Positions 22,555 to 31,672 are shown, counted from the stretch's first letter. The stretch: DNA of 64,000 nt from Streptomyces sp. NA02950 (GCF_013364155.1 NZ_CP054916.1:9268001-9332000), one strand, 5' to 3'. Program-made: numbers and translations. The notes: generated by a model not told the origin, from the letters alone.

Positions 22555-23736
22555 ATGACGGACAGCGAAACCTACGAACCGCGGGGGTTCTCGGTGCACA
22601 CCGCGCCGGTGGGCCTCCGGGACGACGGACGGGACGACTTCACCGTCCTGCTCTCCACCGCACCGGCCACGGTGAGCGCGGTCTTCACCCGCTCCCGTTT
22701 CGCGGGGCCCAGCGTGCGGCTCAGCCGTGCCGCCGCCGCCGACCACCGTGCCCGAGGTGTGGTGGTGCTCGCCCGCAACGCCAACGTCGCCACCGGTGCC
22801 GAGGGCGAGCGCAACGCCCGCGAGGTGCGCGCCTTGGTGGCCCGGGCGTCCGGGCTATCGGACGAGGAGCTGCTGATCGCCTCCACCGGCGTCATCGGCC
22901 ACCAGTACCCGATGCCGGCCCTCCGCGACCACCTGAAGACGCTGGCCGTACCGTTTCCCGAGGGTGGTTTCGACCGGGCAGCCCGGGCCATCATGACCAC
23001 TGACACCCGGCCCAAGCATGCTTTCCGGCGGATCGGCAACGCCACCTTGGTCGGGATCGCCAAGGGGGTCGGGATGATGGAGCCCGACATGGCCACGCTG
23101 CTCACCTTCTTCGCTACCGACGCCCGGCTGGACCCGGCGGAACAGGACCGCGTATTCCGCCGGGTGATGGACCGTACGTTCAACGCCGTCAGCATCGACA
23201 CCGACACGTCCACCAGCGACAGCGCGGCGCTGTTCGCCAACGGCCTGGCGGGCGAGGTGGACCCGGTTGCCTTCGAGGAGGCCCTGTACGAGGTGGCGCT
23301 GACGCTGGTGAAGGGCATCGCCCGGGACGGCGAGGGCGCGGGCAAGCTGATCGAGGTCCGGGTCCACGGGGCGCGGGACGACGCGCAGGCCAAACGGGTC
23401 GGCAAGGCCGTAGTCAACTCCCCGCTGGTGAAGACCGCGGTGCACGGCGGCGACCCCAACTGGGGCCGGGTCGCCATGGCGATCGGCAAGTGCTCCGGCG
23501 ACACCGACATCGAGCAGGAGAAGGTGGTCATCCGCTTCGGCGAGGTAGCCGTCTACCCACCTGCCCGGCAGGGTGCGCGGAGCGAGGAGGGGGTGCGGGC
23601 CGCCGTCGCCACCGAACTGGCCGGCAGCGAGGTGGTCATCGGCATCGACCTCGGCATCGCGGACGGTGCGTTCACCGTGTACGGCTGCGACCTGACCGAG
23701 GGCTACGTGCGGCTCAACGCGGACTACTCGACCTGA
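22555..23736 (+). CDS. oat: Ornithine acetyltransferase, clavam-type OAT
   Basis: An ArgJ-family Ntn hydrolase, 393 residues from ATG 22555 (GGAGA upstream), the size of OAT2 in clavulanate clusters. The self-cleavage nucleophile Thr181 lies in PDMATLLTFF. In S. clavuligerus OAT2 transfers acetyl between glutamate and ornithine and supports arginine supply. A primary-metabolism argJ cannot be excluded from sequence alone, but it is the fifth gene of the ceaS operon. The 3' end overlaps cvm4 by 13 bases, tail to tail. Confidence 0.92.
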   Translation: MTDSETYEPRGFSVHTAPVGLRDDGRDDFTVLLSTAPATVSAVFTRSRFAGPSVRLSRAAAADHRARGVVVLARNANVATGAEGERNAREVRALVARASGLSDEELLIASTGVIGHQYPMPALRDHLKTLAVPFPEGGFDRAARAIMTTDTRPKHAFRRIGNATLVGIAKGVGMMEPDMATLLTFFATDARLDPAEQDRVFRRVMDRTFNAVSIDTDTSTSDSAALFANGLAGEVDPVAFEEALYEVALTLVKGIARDGEGAGKLIEVRVHGARDDAQAKRVGKAVVNSPLVKTAVHGGDPNWGRVAMAIGKCSGDTDIEQEKVVIRFGEVAVYPPARQGARSEEGVRAAVATELAGSEVVIGIDLGIADGAFTVYGCDLTEGYVRLNADYST

Positions 23737-24731
23737 TCGGCCCGCACCGTCGCAGGCCAGCGGGCCAGGAGCCGACGCAGTTCGCCACCGACGAACTCCC
23801 GGTCGGCGGCGTCCGCGCCGGCTCCCGCGAGGTGCCCCCACACGCCCGGGACCACCTTCAGCGCAGCGCGGGGGAGCACACCCGCGACCCGCTCCTCGTC
23901 CGCGACGGCGAAGCACTGGTCCAAGGCGCCGGGCAGCAGCACCGCCTCGGCCGTGACCGAGGCCAGTGCGGCGTCCGCGCTGCCGCCGAACCCGGGGGTC
24001 GCGCCCACATCGGCGCTCTCCCAGGTGCGCACCATGGCCAGCAGGTCCGCGGTGGCCGGGCCGGCCACGAAGAACTCCTCCCAGAAGTTGGTGAGGTACT
24101 CCTCCCTGGTGGCGAACCCCAGCTCCTGGTACGCCCGTTGGGCCCAGAAGGGGTGCGAGGCCCCCCATCCGGCGAAGACCCGCCCGGCGGCCCGTCGTCC
24201 CCGCTCCGCGCCGCCGTCGGAGGCCAGCGCGGCGGCCAGACCGGCCAGGAAGACCTGGTTGTGCTCGCTGGTCACCGGGGAGCCGCAGATCGGCGCGATC
24301 CGGCGGACTATCCGCGGGTGGGACACCGCCCACTGGTAGGTGTGTGCTGCGCCCATCGACCAGCCGGTGACCAGGGCCAGCTCCCGGACGCCCAACTGCT
24401 CGGTCAGCAGCCGGTGCTGCGCGGCGACGTTGTCCTGCGGGGTGATCAGCGGGAAGTCCGCCCCCGAAGGATGGTTGCTGGGCGAGCTGGAGACCCCGTT
24501 GCCGAACAGCCCCACGGTGATGACGCAGTACCGGCTGGTGTCCAGCGGTCGGCCCTTGCCGATCAGCCAGTCGTAGCCGGTGTGGTCACCGCCGAAGAAC
24601 GACGGGCACAGCACGGCGTTGGCGCCGTCCGCGTCCAGCGTCCCGTGCACGGCGTAGCCGATCCTGGCGTCGGTGAGGAGCTCGCCGCTGAGCAGCGGCA
24701 GCGCGTCGAGGTCGAAAACGCGGTGGTCCAC
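23724..24731 (-). CDS. cvm4: MetX-type acyltransferase/hydrolase, Cvm4-like
   Basis: An alpha/beta-hydrolase of the homoserine/deacetylcephalosporin C acetyltransferase family, 335 residues. The nucleophile elbow is GWSMG, the acid is probably in LPGALDQCF and the base in GVWGHLAG. I chose the GTG at 24731 because AAGGAGG lies six bases before it; the open frame extends 34 codons further upstream. S. clavuligerus cvm4 is described as an acetyltransferase-like 5S-clavam gene, so acyl transfer to a clavam hydroxyl is possible (inference). Confidence 0.85.
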   Translation of the reverse strand: MDHRVFDLDALPLLSGELLTDARIGYAVHGTLDADGANAVLCPSFFGGDHTGYDWLIGKGRPLDTSRYCVITVGLFGNGVSSSPSNHPSGADFPLITPQDNVAAQHRLLTEQLGVRELALVTGWSMGAAHTYQWAVSHPRIVRRIAPICGSPVTSEHNQVFLAGLAAALASDGGAERGRRAAGRVFAGWGASHPFWAQRAYQELGFATREEYLTNFWEEFFVAGPATADLLAMVRTWESADVGATPGFGGSADAALASVTAEAVLLPGALDQCFAVADEERVAGVLPRAALKVVPGVWGHLAGAGADAADREFVGGELRRLLARWPATVRADQVE

Positions 24732-24863
24732 CGCGGCCCTCCTTGATGGTGTGGCTGTCCGGTGTGGCCGGCTGCCGTGGAGGAGCCGCCCGTCCTCGTA
24801 CCAGCGGCCCCTCGGTACCGGCTCCGTACACATGCCTCCGTGAGCGGATGAACCGAGCTTCCC

Positions 24864-26048
24864 TCAGAGCCAGTTGGGGGCGATCTCGGTGGACCACAGC
24901 TCCAGGCTGCGCATCTGCACGTCGTGCGGGATCAGCCCGGAGTACTGGCACTGCAGCAGGTACTCCGGGTCGTGCTGCTCCACCAGCTTCTCGATCTTGC
25001 GGTTGATGTCGTCCGGGGTGCCGACCCACTCCAGGCCCCGGTCGACCAGCGTCCCGTAGTCCGAACCGATCGGCCCGGATTCCCCGACGTTCCGCAGCGC
25101 CTCGGTGAAGCCCATGGGGCCGAACCAGTTCTCGAAGATGAAACCGCCGCCGCGGGCCGCCCAGTGGTGGGCCTCATCGGCGTCCCGGGACACCAAGACA
25201 TCCTTCATCACACCCACCCGCTCGCCGCGCCGCAGCGTGCCGTGCCCGGCCGCCTCGGCCTCCTCCTGGTAGAGGTCCATCAGGCGGCGGACGACTCGGT
25301 CGTCGGTGTTCATCACGATCGGCACCACGCCCTCCCGGGCACAAAACCGGAAGGTGTCCTCGCTGAAGCTGAACGGCTGAAACACCGGAGGGTGCGGCCG
25401 CTGGTACGGCTTGGGGGCGATGCCCACCTCCTGGACCGTGCCGTTGTCGTCCAGCCCGCGGCCGTACCGGCGCACCGCCTCATAGGGGAACTCCAGGTCC
25501 TTCACCGGGATCGTCCACCGGGCGCCGGAGTGCGAGAAGGTCTCGGTCGTCCACGCCTTCTTGACGATCTCCCAGTGCTCCTCGAAGAGCGCGCGATTGC
25601 GTCGGTCGTTCTCACCGGCGTCGGAGAGCGTGCCGCCCACGCCGTACGTCTGGCCCATGACCTCGGCCCAGCGCTTCTGGAAACCCCGCGCGATGCCGAC
25701 GAAGGCGCGGCCGCGGGTCATGTGGTCGAGCATCGCCAGGTCCTCGGCGAGCCGCAGCGGATTGTGGAAGGGCAGGACGTTGGCCATCTGACCGACTCGG
25801 ATGTGCTGGGTCTGCATGGCCAGATACAGACCCAGCATGATCGGATTGTTGGAGACCTCGAAGCCCTCGACGTGGAAGTGGTGCTCGGTGAAGGACAGAC
25901 CCCAGTAGCCTAGTTCGTCGGCCGCCTGCGCCTGACGGGTGAGCTGCCGGAGCATGTTCTGGTAGTTCTGCGGGTTGACGCCCGACATGCCGCGCAGGAT
26001 CTGGGCATGGCTGCCGACCGTGGGCAGATAGAAGAGGATGGACTTCAC
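24864..26048 (-). CDS. cvm5: Luciferase-like flavin monooxygenase, Cvm5-like
   Basis: A 394-residue bacterial luciferase-family monooxygenase: FTEHHFHVEGFEVSNNPIML, RVGQMANVLPFHNPLRLAED, GRAFVGIARGF and a C-terminal GTPDDINRKIEKLVEQ helix. It would use FMNH2 delivered by the Cvm3 flavin reductase. The family can carry out Baeyer-Villiger-type oxygenations, a plausible way to shorten the clavam side chain (inference). The start is GTG 26048, with AAAGG and AGGA upstream. That start lies back-to-back with the IS110 transposase start at 26050, so the native promoter was probably displaced. Confidence 0.9.
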   Translation of the reverse strand: MKSILFYLPTVGSHAQILRGMSGVNPQNYQNMLRQLTRQAQAADELGYWGLSFTEHHFHVEGFEVSNNPIMLGLYLAMQTQHIRVGQMANVLPFHNPLRLAEDLAMLDHMTRGRAFVGIARGFQKRWAEVMGQTYGVGGTLSDAGENDRRNRALFEEHWEIVKKAWTTETFSHSGARWTIPVKDLEFPYEAVRRYGRGLDDNGTVQEVGIAPKPYQRPHPPVFQPFSFSEDTFRFCAREGVVPIVMNTDDRVVRRLMDLYQEEAEAAGHGTLRRGERVGVMKDVLVSRDADEAHHWAARGGGFIFENWFGPMGFTEALRNVGESGPIGSDYGTLVDRGLEWVGTPDDINRKIEKLVEQHDPEYLLQCQYSGLIPHDVQMRSLELWSTEIAPNWL

Positions 26049-26049
26049 T

Positions 26050-26990
26050 GTGGTCCTGCCTTTCGAGATCTGGGCCGGAGTTGACATCGGCAAGGAACGC
26101 CACCACTGCGTGGTGATCAAGGCGGACGGTGAACGGCTGGCCCGCATCCGACGTGATATCGGCCTGCTGCGTCGCGGCGATGAGATCGCCGTCGACCTGC
26201 GCCCCCGGCGCCCGGACGTGGCCTTCGACCGCACCGTCAGATCAACCGTCTGCGTGCTCAGCTGCTGGGGGTCTTCTCCGCGTTGGAGCGGTCGCTGGAT
26301 CTGGTCAACAAGGGTCCGGTGATGCTGCTGACCGGCTACCAGATCCCGGCCGCGATCCGACGCGCAGGCGTGAAGCGGATCGAGACCTGGTTGAAGAACC
26401 GCAAGGTCCGCGGCGCCGCCGCGCTCTCGAAGCGGGCAGTGGAGGCCGTCCAGGCCCAGCACACCGCGCTTCCTGGCGAGAAGCCGGCCGCCGCCATGGT
26501 GGCTCGCCTCGCGAAGGGGGTGATGGCCCTCGATGAGGAGATCGCTGAACTCGACGCCACGATAGAGGCCATGTTTCACGAGCATCCGCACGCCGAGATG
26601 ATCCGCAGTCTGCCCGGCATGGGCCCCAGGCTCGGCGCTGGGTTCCTTGCCGCGACCGGCGGCGACGTGGACGCCTTCGGAAGCGCCGACCGCCTGGCCG
26701 GCTTCGCCGGCCTGGCCCACAGACCCCGCGACTCCGGCCGCGTCAGCGGCAACCTGCGCAGACCCAAGCGATACCACCGAGGACTGCTGCGGAGCATGTA
26801 CCTTTCGGCGTTGATCAGCATCACTGCATGCCCCGACTCCGAGGCGTGCTACCAGCGCAAGCGGAGCGAGGGCAAGGGACACAAGCAGGCCCTGCTCGCC
26901 CTTGCCCGGCGCCGGCTCAATGTCCTGTGGGCGATGATCCGTGACGGACAGTGCTACCAAGGTTCACCTCCCGTCACAGTGGCGGCTTGA
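26050..26990 (+). mobile_element. Decayed IS110-family element with broken transposase
   Basis: The transposase start is recognisable (IWAGVDIGKERHHCVVIKADG, with the first DEDD aspartate). It then jumps to ARIRRDIGLLRRGDEIAVDLR, so about 65 residues are deleted internally. A one-base shift near 26238 follows, after which the C-terminal part reads on in frame: LDLVNKGPVMLLTGYQ, SLPGMGPRLGAGFLAATGG, FAGLAHRPRDSG and VLWAMIRDGQCYQ. The element is inactive in cis. It lies between cvm5 and cvm6 and fills most of their shared upstream region. Confidence 0.9.
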
Positions 26991-27227
26991 CATCACGATT
27001 GGGAAGTCCTTTCGGTTCGCAGCGCCGACGCGTAACTGTGCGCCGAAGGCGTCTCGACCGTCTCACCGCACTCTTGACATCCATTTGATGGGGCGTCTGT
27101 CGGGCGGCCCCGTCCAACCGGTACCTGCCGGGCCGGAGTCGGCCCGGGTGCAGCGGAACATCCAGCGGGCAACAAGCCTTCGCAGAGATCCTCGGAACGC
27201 ACCATCACCGTTCCTAAGGAGCCCGCC
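26991..27227 (+). promoter_or_regulatory. IS right flank and cvm6 upstream region
   Basis: No gene. TTGACA hexamers occur at 26987 and 27073, but neither has a good -10 partner at 17 bases. AAGGAG at 27215 is the ribosome binding site of cvm6. Confidence 0.4.
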
Positions 27228-28592
27228 TTGACCTCAGCACCCTCCACCCCGCCGGGTGCGCCCGGCACCGAGCTCGCCGCCGCGGACCGTGCCACGCTCA
27301 TCCATCCCACGCTGGCCGCGCACCGCACGGACCGGACCGTGCTGGTTTCCGGTTCCGGCAGCCGGGTCCGGGACGCCCGCGGTCGGGAGTACCTGGACGC
27401 GTCAGCGGCGCTGAGCGTGATCCAAGTGGGCCACGGGCGCCAGGAGCTCGCGCAGGCAGCAGCGGAGCAGATGACCCGTCTCGGCTACTTCCACACCTGG
27501 GGCACCGTCAGTAACGACCGCGCGGTGGAGCTGGCCGCCCGGCTGGTCCGACTGAGCCCGGAGCCGCTGTGCCGGGTGTACTTCACCAGTGGCGGCGCCG
27601 AGGGCAACGAGATCGCGCTGCGGATGGCCCGTCTCTACCACCACCGGCGCGGCGAGCCGCAGCGGACCTGGATCCTCTCCCGTCAGACGGCTTACCACGG
27701 CATCGGCTACGGCAGCGGCGGAGTCTCCGGATTCCCGGTCTACCACGAGGGGTTCGGGCCCTCGCTGCCGGACGTCCACTTCCTGACCCCACCGCACCCG
27801 TACCGCCGGGAGCTGTTCGCCGGCGCCGACGTGACCGACTTCTGTCTGGCCGAACTGCGCGAGACCATCGAACGGATCGGACCGGAGCGGATCGCCGCGA
27901 TGATCGGCGAACCGGCCATGGCTGTTGCCGGCGCGGTCGTTCCGCCCGCCGACTACTGGCCGCGGGTAGCCGACCTGCTGCGCTCCTACGGCGTCCTGCT
28001 GATCTCCGACGAGGTGATCACGGCCTACGGGCGCACCGGGCACTGGTTCGCCGCGGAGCACTTCGGCGTGGTTCCCGACATCATGGTCACCGCCAAGGGC
28101 ATCACCTCCGGTTACGTGCCGCACGGCGCCGTCCTCACGACTGAGGAGGTCGCGGCCGAGGTGACCGGCGACCACGGCTTTCCCATCGGCTACACCTACA
28201 CCGGGCATCCGACGGCCTGTGCTGTGGCGCTGGCCAATCTCGACATCATCGATCGCGAGGGGCTGGTGGCCAACGCCACCGCGATCGGCGACTACCTGGG
28301 GTCGCGGCTGGCGGAGCTGGCCGGGCTGCCGGTCGTCGGGGAGGTCCGGCAGCTCGGCCTGATGCTGGCCGTGGAGCTGGTGACCGACCAGCAGAGCCGG
28401 CGACTGCTGACGGGCGGCACCGTCGCGCTGGCGGACGCGTTGCAGGAGCAGGCCGGGATCCTGCTGCGCACCACCCCGTACGCACTCCTGATCAATCCGC
28501 CGCTGGTCTTCACCCGCGAGGACGCGGACGAACTCGTGGACGGGCTCCGTTCCGTGCTCAGCCGCACCGGCCCGGACGGGCAGGTGCACTGA
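27228..28592 (+). CDS. cvm6: Class III PLP aminotransferase, Cvm6-like
   Basis: A 454-residue omega-type aminotransferase. PLP-binding features are YFTSGGAEGNEIALRMARL, the ISDEVITAYGRTG aspartate, and the Schiff-base Lys290 in TAKGITSGYVPHG. The start is TTG 27228, chosen because AAGGAG sits seven bases upstream and the N-terminal length fits. Cvm6 homologues are known from S. clavuligerus, where they are tied to 5S-clavam formation, probably removing or exchanging the clavaminate amino group. It is the rightmost recognisable clavam gene here. Confidence 0.92.
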   Translation: MTSAPSTPPGAPGTELAAADRATLIHPTLAAHRTDRTVLVSGSGSRVRDARGREYLDASAALSVIQVGHGRQELAQAAAEQMTRLGYFHTWGTVSNDRAVELAARLVRLSPEPLCRVYFTSGGAEGNEIALRMARLYHHRRGEPQRTWILSRQTAYHGIGYGSGGVSGFPVYHEGFGPSLPDVHFLTPPHPYRRELFAGADVTDFCLAELRETIERIGPERIAAMIGEPAMAVAGAVVPPADYWPRVADLLRSYGVLLISDEVITAYGRTGHWFAAEHFGVVPDIMVTAKGITSGYVPHGAVLTTEEVAAEVTGDHGFPIGYTYTGHPTACAVALANLDIIDREGLVANATAIGDYLGSRLAELAGLPVVGEVRQLGLMLAVELVTDQQSRRLLTGGTVALADALQEQAGILLRTTPYALLINPPLVFTREDADELVDGLRSVLSRTGPDGQVH

Positions 28593-28613
28593 CCGCACCG
28601 GCACGGACGCACG

Positions 28614-28935
28614 GTGTGCGGCCGGACGTCAAACGGTTCTGCAAGCGTGCGCCAAGGCCGGCGGGGCGGCCTCGCGGAGCTGTTCCGGGGTGCGAGGCGA
28701 ACGCTGGCCGCCGCTCTGGAGGCAGAAGGCAACGCCCATATGGCCGAGTTGGCCGATCAGCGCGACCGGACCGGCCGCCGTTCGGTGGTTCGCGACGGCT
28801 GTCGCCGGGCGTGAGAGGTGACCACGGCCGCCGGCCCGGTCGAGGCGAGGCCCCGCGGGTCAATGACCGCCGCGTCGACGAGTCCACCGGCGAGCGCAAG
28901 CGGTTCTCTTCGGTGGTCTCCCTCAGCCTTCGGTC
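28614..28935 (+). pseudogene. IS256-type transposase N-terminal remnant
   Basis: LAELFRGARRTLAAALEAEGNAHM, then TGRRSVVRDG, then in another frame EAPRVNDRRVDESTGERKRFSS. This is the order seen in mutator/IS256-family transposases before the catalytic region. One frameshift near 28810 and loss of everything downstream make it dead. It marks the right edge of the clavam cluster. Confidence 0.7.
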
Positions 28936-29321
28936 AGCACGAAACCCGCTGGCGGCCGATCTTGCCTCCACGGGGACCTATCGGCTACCACCACGTCACC
29001 ACGACCCGGCTCGCGTCGCCCCCGAGGCCGGAGGAACCTGGAGCCGATACGCCCCCGGTAACCACAGACGGTCGCCGACCGGCTGGGCCCCGCGGAGAAC
29101 GGGAGACAGTTGATCTGCCGGCTCATCAGGGACCGACACCGTGAGATCCGGACCGGAACTCCCTTCGGGGCACCGACGGAACTCGGTGACCAGGACGATG
29201 CATCCTTGCATGCTGATCGTATCCACGCTGTCGGATCATTTCCCGCCGCACGCGGCGGTTCACGCTGTCGAGCTGCGCCGCCTCGCGGCGAGCTCGCTGG
29301 CACCGAGCCGGAGTTTCGTCA
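28936..29321. other. Intergenic DNA without a gene
   Basis: Nothing coding is recognisable. It contains the left copy of a 30-base repeat (29049-29078). Confidence 0.5.
29049..29078 (+). repeat. 30-base direct repeat, left copy
   Basis: Reads ACGCCCCCGGTAACCACAGA followed by CGGTCGCCGA. The copy at 29779-29808 differs at only three of 30 positions and lies exactly 730 bases away in the same orientation. Confidence 0.8.
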
Positions 29322-29450
29322 GTGTCCCCCTTCGCGATCCAGGATCTCGGCTCCACCAACGGCATCGTGCTGGACAAGCAGCATGCCACCCGCAGTACGC
29401 TCCCCGAACGCGCAGAAGGAGCCCTTGCGTCCCCAACTGGTGTCCCAGGC
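29322..29450 (+). pseudogene. FHA-domain remnant
   Basis: FAIQDLGSTNGIVLDKQHA followed by TRSTLPERAEG matches the core of a forkhead-associated phosphothreonine-binding domain (..I.DLGSTNGT.ldg..v...L.dGd.I). The N-terminal strands with the GR..S..H motif are absent and the frame continues into unrelated sequence. Confidence 0.55.
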
Positions 29451-29514
29451 CACGATGTTGGGAGGGCTGCCCGCGCGGTGTTCCAGGCACGCCTGCAGAC
29501 GAAGGGAACGCCGT

Positions 29515-29715
29515 ATGGAGGAGAGTAACCCGAGCCGCTGGTGGAGGCACCTGACCCGTCAGAACAGGTCGCGCACGGAGAAAACGGATCACCTGCGGAA
29601 ATGGGCTGGCCAGCAAGGACGGAGTGTCCCGGGGGAGTTCCTACGGGGCGCGGCATACAAGGTCGGCAGTGGCGCAGTGACCCTGCTCGTCCTGTGGTGG
29701 GAGACCCGCCACTGA
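29515..29715 (+). CDS. Small basic protein with a C-terminal hydrophobic tail
   Basis: A 66-residue frame, ATG 29515, with AAGGGA upstream. It is basic at the front (RWWRHLTRQNRSRTEKT) and ends with AVTLLVLWWETRH, which could be a membrane tail. I do not recognise a family. It follows the FHA remnant and precedes the second 30-base repeat. Confidence 0.4.
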   Translation: MEESNPSRWWRHLTRQNRSRTEKTDHLRKWAGQQGRSVPGEFLRGAAYKVGSGAVTLLVLWWETRH

Positions 29716-29778
29716 CACTCGAGGGCGGACCCACCACTTGGCGGGCCCGCTTCATGTTGCACGTCAGTACAGACGCTG

Positions 29779-29808
29779 ACGCCCCCGGCAACCACACACG
29801 GTCACCGA
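29779..29808 (+). repeat. 30-base direct repeat, right copy
   Basis: Partner of 29049-29078: ACGCCCCCGGCAACCACACA followed by CGGTCACCGA, 27 of 30 identical. Confidence 0.8.
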
Positions 29809-29834
29809 GGTCGCTCGCGCATGGACTCTGAGGG

Positions 29835-30434
29835 TCAAGTGGTCTTGTGGCTCCATTGGGGCCCGACCACGGTCCACTCCGTGTCCCACTGGTGGATGCG
29901 CCGACGGTCGAGCCACCACCGCCCAGCGCTCCCGATCCCGATCACCAAGCCGCTCAGGGCGAGGGCGGCGGAGGCACCAAGGAGTCCCGCCTCGGCGGCC
30001 GCCTTGGCGGGCGTCGGCGGCTGTGTACTCAGCTTCCCCTGGGCGTCGATCCAGATTCTGACCGTGGAGCCGGCCTCTTTCCCGGTTGCCACCACCGTCA
30101 TGCCGTTGCGCGTGGAGCCGTCGGAGTTAGTCCAGCGGACCCTTGCCGAGGAAAGGTCTCTGTCCAGCCCCGACATCGCGGGACGCGGGACGTCATCGAG
30201 CAGAACGGCGCGGACGGGGGTCCGGTCGGCCCGCTGCTGGGCGAAGACCCGGTCGGCGGCGTGGGCCGTCACCACACCGGCCGCCGTGCCACCCACCGCG
30301 ATGAGCCCCCATACGGCCAGCAGGAGCCATGCCTCGAGGATGTCGTCACGTCGCCGGATCGGGTTGTTCCGCCATCGCCACAGCGGCACCCTCGTTCGCC
30401 TGCGCTTCCCGTTGGCGGGCTTGCCCTCGTGCAT
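29835..30434 (-). CDS. Rv1733c-like membrane protein
   Basis: A 199-residue protein with an arginine-rich front (WRWRNNPIRRRDDILEAW) and two membrane segments, LLLAVWGLIAVGGTAAGVV (about 40-60) and a second near 165-185 (LLGASAALALSGLVIGIG). A soluble loop lies between them. This is the layout of Rv1733c, a DosR-regulon membrane protein, and its many Streptomyces relatives. ATG 30434 has GGAGG upstream. It is the first member of the dormancy-type island. Confidence 0.85.
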   Translation of the reverse strand: MHEGKPANGKRRRTRVPLWRWRNNPIRRRDDILEAWLLLAVWGLIAVGGTAAGVVTAHAADRVFAQQRADRTPVRAVLLDDVPRPAMSGLDRDLSSARVRWTNSDGSTRNGMTVVATGKEAGSTVRIWIDAQGKLSTQPPTPAKAAAEAGLLGASAALALSGLVIGIGSAGRWWLDRRRIHQWDTEWTVVGPQWSHKTT

Positions 30435-30495
30435 CTCTCCGCACCTCCTCGTCGTCACACACCCGAAGATGACAGCCACAGCCTTGCCGTGGCAT

Positions 30496-30532
30496 GGGCC
30501 GATCAGGCGGAAGTGGAGGGCCGATCGGGACC
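30496..30532. promoter_or_regulatory. Two GGGCCGATC-type half-palindromes upstream of the Rv1733c-like gene
   Basis: GGGCCGATCAGGCG at 30496 and GGGCCGATCGGGAC at 30518 lie 60-100 bases upstream of the minus-strand start at 30434. Both partly match the GGGCCG-NN-CGGCCC pattern seen elsewhere in the island and are candidate DevR-type boxes. Confidence 0.4.
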
Positions 30533-30573
30533 ATGGAAGCCGCGTACCCCAACCGAGCCGACCCGACCGGGTA

Positions 30574-31005
30574 GTGGAGAGCCGCCGATGGGTGCACCCG
30601 GGCCCGGACGACTTCAGCGACATCGGCATACCGCAAGCGGCGCTGTGCCGCAGGACGCACACGAGAAACTGCCGATGCGAGACTTCACCGCACAACGGCA
30701 CTCCCAGTGGCTCCCCGCCCAGCCTTTCGACTCCTATCCCGTGTTGGCCCCGCTGACCACCGAGCACGACCGGCCCAGCGACAGGCTGCGCGCCGGACAG
30801 GCGTTGGAGCACCTTCTGTTGGTGGCCACGGCGCACGGCCTGTGAGCCTCCCTGCTGCGCCAGCCGAGGGAGTGGCCCGACCGGCGCCGCGACGTGAGCC
30901 CGTGCCGCATCTCACCGGGCATGTGCAGATGCTGATTCGCCTCGGGTACGGCCCGCAGGGCCCCGGCCACTGCGCGACATACGCCGGATCCGGTGTGGTG
31001 ACGCT
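30574..31005 (+). pseudogene. Acg-family nitroreductase remnant
   Basis: Pieces of the C-terminal half of an Acg/Rv2032-type FMN oxidoreductase occur in sequence but in different frames. They are RRWVHPGPDDFSDIGIPQAAL (from about 30580), LPMRDFTAQRHSQ through LRAGQALEHLLLVATAHGL, an in-frame TGA at 30843, ASLLRQPREWPDRRRD, and then GHVQMLIRLGYGPQGPG in another frame. At least two frameshifts, one nonsense codon and loss of the N-terminal half make it dead. Confidence 0.7.
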
Positions 31006-31106
31006 CGACGACCAAGCCTTCGGGGTAGCCATGGGCCTGGAGCCACGGCCACCCGAAGGCTTGGCGGCCGGCCCTCCACCCCATGCGGGTCGCGCCTGCG
31101 GCCTTG

Positions 31107-31496
31107 TCAGCCCGCTGCGGCGGTGAAGGCCCCGGCGGGCACAGCGGACACGGCTTCGGGCAGGCGCTCACAGATCTCGAACACGCCATCCAGTCCCGCA
31201 CCGCTCAGAATTCGAAGGAATTGGCTGCTGTCAGTGACGAGGCGCAGCCGACCGTGCCGTTCCATGAGCCTGTTCCGTGCCCGGCACAACACCCGCAGCC
31301 CGGTGCAGTCGATGAAGGACACGGCGCGAAGGTCCACCACGAGGTCGGAGAGGACGGCGGCCGTCAACTCGTCCAGGCGTGCCTCAAGGGGCGGTGCCGT
31401 GAGGATGTCGATCTCACCGCGCAGCTCCACGACGGTCGTCCTGCCGACGGCACGGTCGGTGCGGCGGGGTGCGGACGTGATGAGCGTTTTGACCAT
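31107..31496 (-). CDS. STAS-domain anti-sigma factor antagonist
   Basis: A 129-residue single STAS domain: VVELRGEIDILTAPPLEARL, DLVVDLRAVSFIDCTGLRVL, then a helical C-terminus. The phospho-acceptor position, usually Ser in DSSGL, is DCTGL here, so a Thr would be phosphorylated or regulation differs. ATG 31496 lacks a strong ribosome binding site; the frame is open upstream. It is divergent from the PPOX gene at 31673, with an exact palindrome between them. Confidence 0.85.
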   Translation of the reverse strand: MVKTLITSAPRRTDRAVGRTTVVELRGEIDILTAPPLEARLDELTAAVLSDLVVDLRAVSFIDCTGLRVLCRARNRLMERHGRLRLVTDSSQFLRILSGAGLDGVFEICERLPEAVSAVPAGAFTAAAG

Positions 31497-31532
31497 GGCC
31501 AGAGGAAACCCGGGCCGATGGGCGCGCCGGAA

Positions 31533-31546
31533 GGGCCGTTCGGCCC
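31533..31546. promoter_or_regulatory. Exact GGGCCG-TT-CGGCCC palindrome
   Basis: A perfect 6+6 palindrome in the 176-base divergent gap between the STAS gene and the PPOX gene. It is the best example of a motif that recurs upstream of dormancy-type genes in this island. A NarL/DevR-type dimer site is the likely meaning. Confidence 0.55.
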
Positions 31547-31672
31547 CGCTTCGCCGCAACGATTCCTCGGGCCGCTCTCCGCCCGGGGCGGGACCCGTGG
31601 CCCTCACCCGCGGCCGCCGACGGGCTCAGCATGGAGTGTGATTCCCCGACCGGGTGAAAGACGGGCTGACTC

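Noticed and set aside
24864..26960. A single 698-codon protein covering cvm5 and the IS110 antisense
   Set aside because: Only codons from GTG 26048 onward match the monooxygenase family; the front is antisense IS110 transposase.
29049..29808. CRISPR array
   Set aside because: Only two imperfect repeats 730 bases apart with coding remnants between them; spacing and copy number are wrong.
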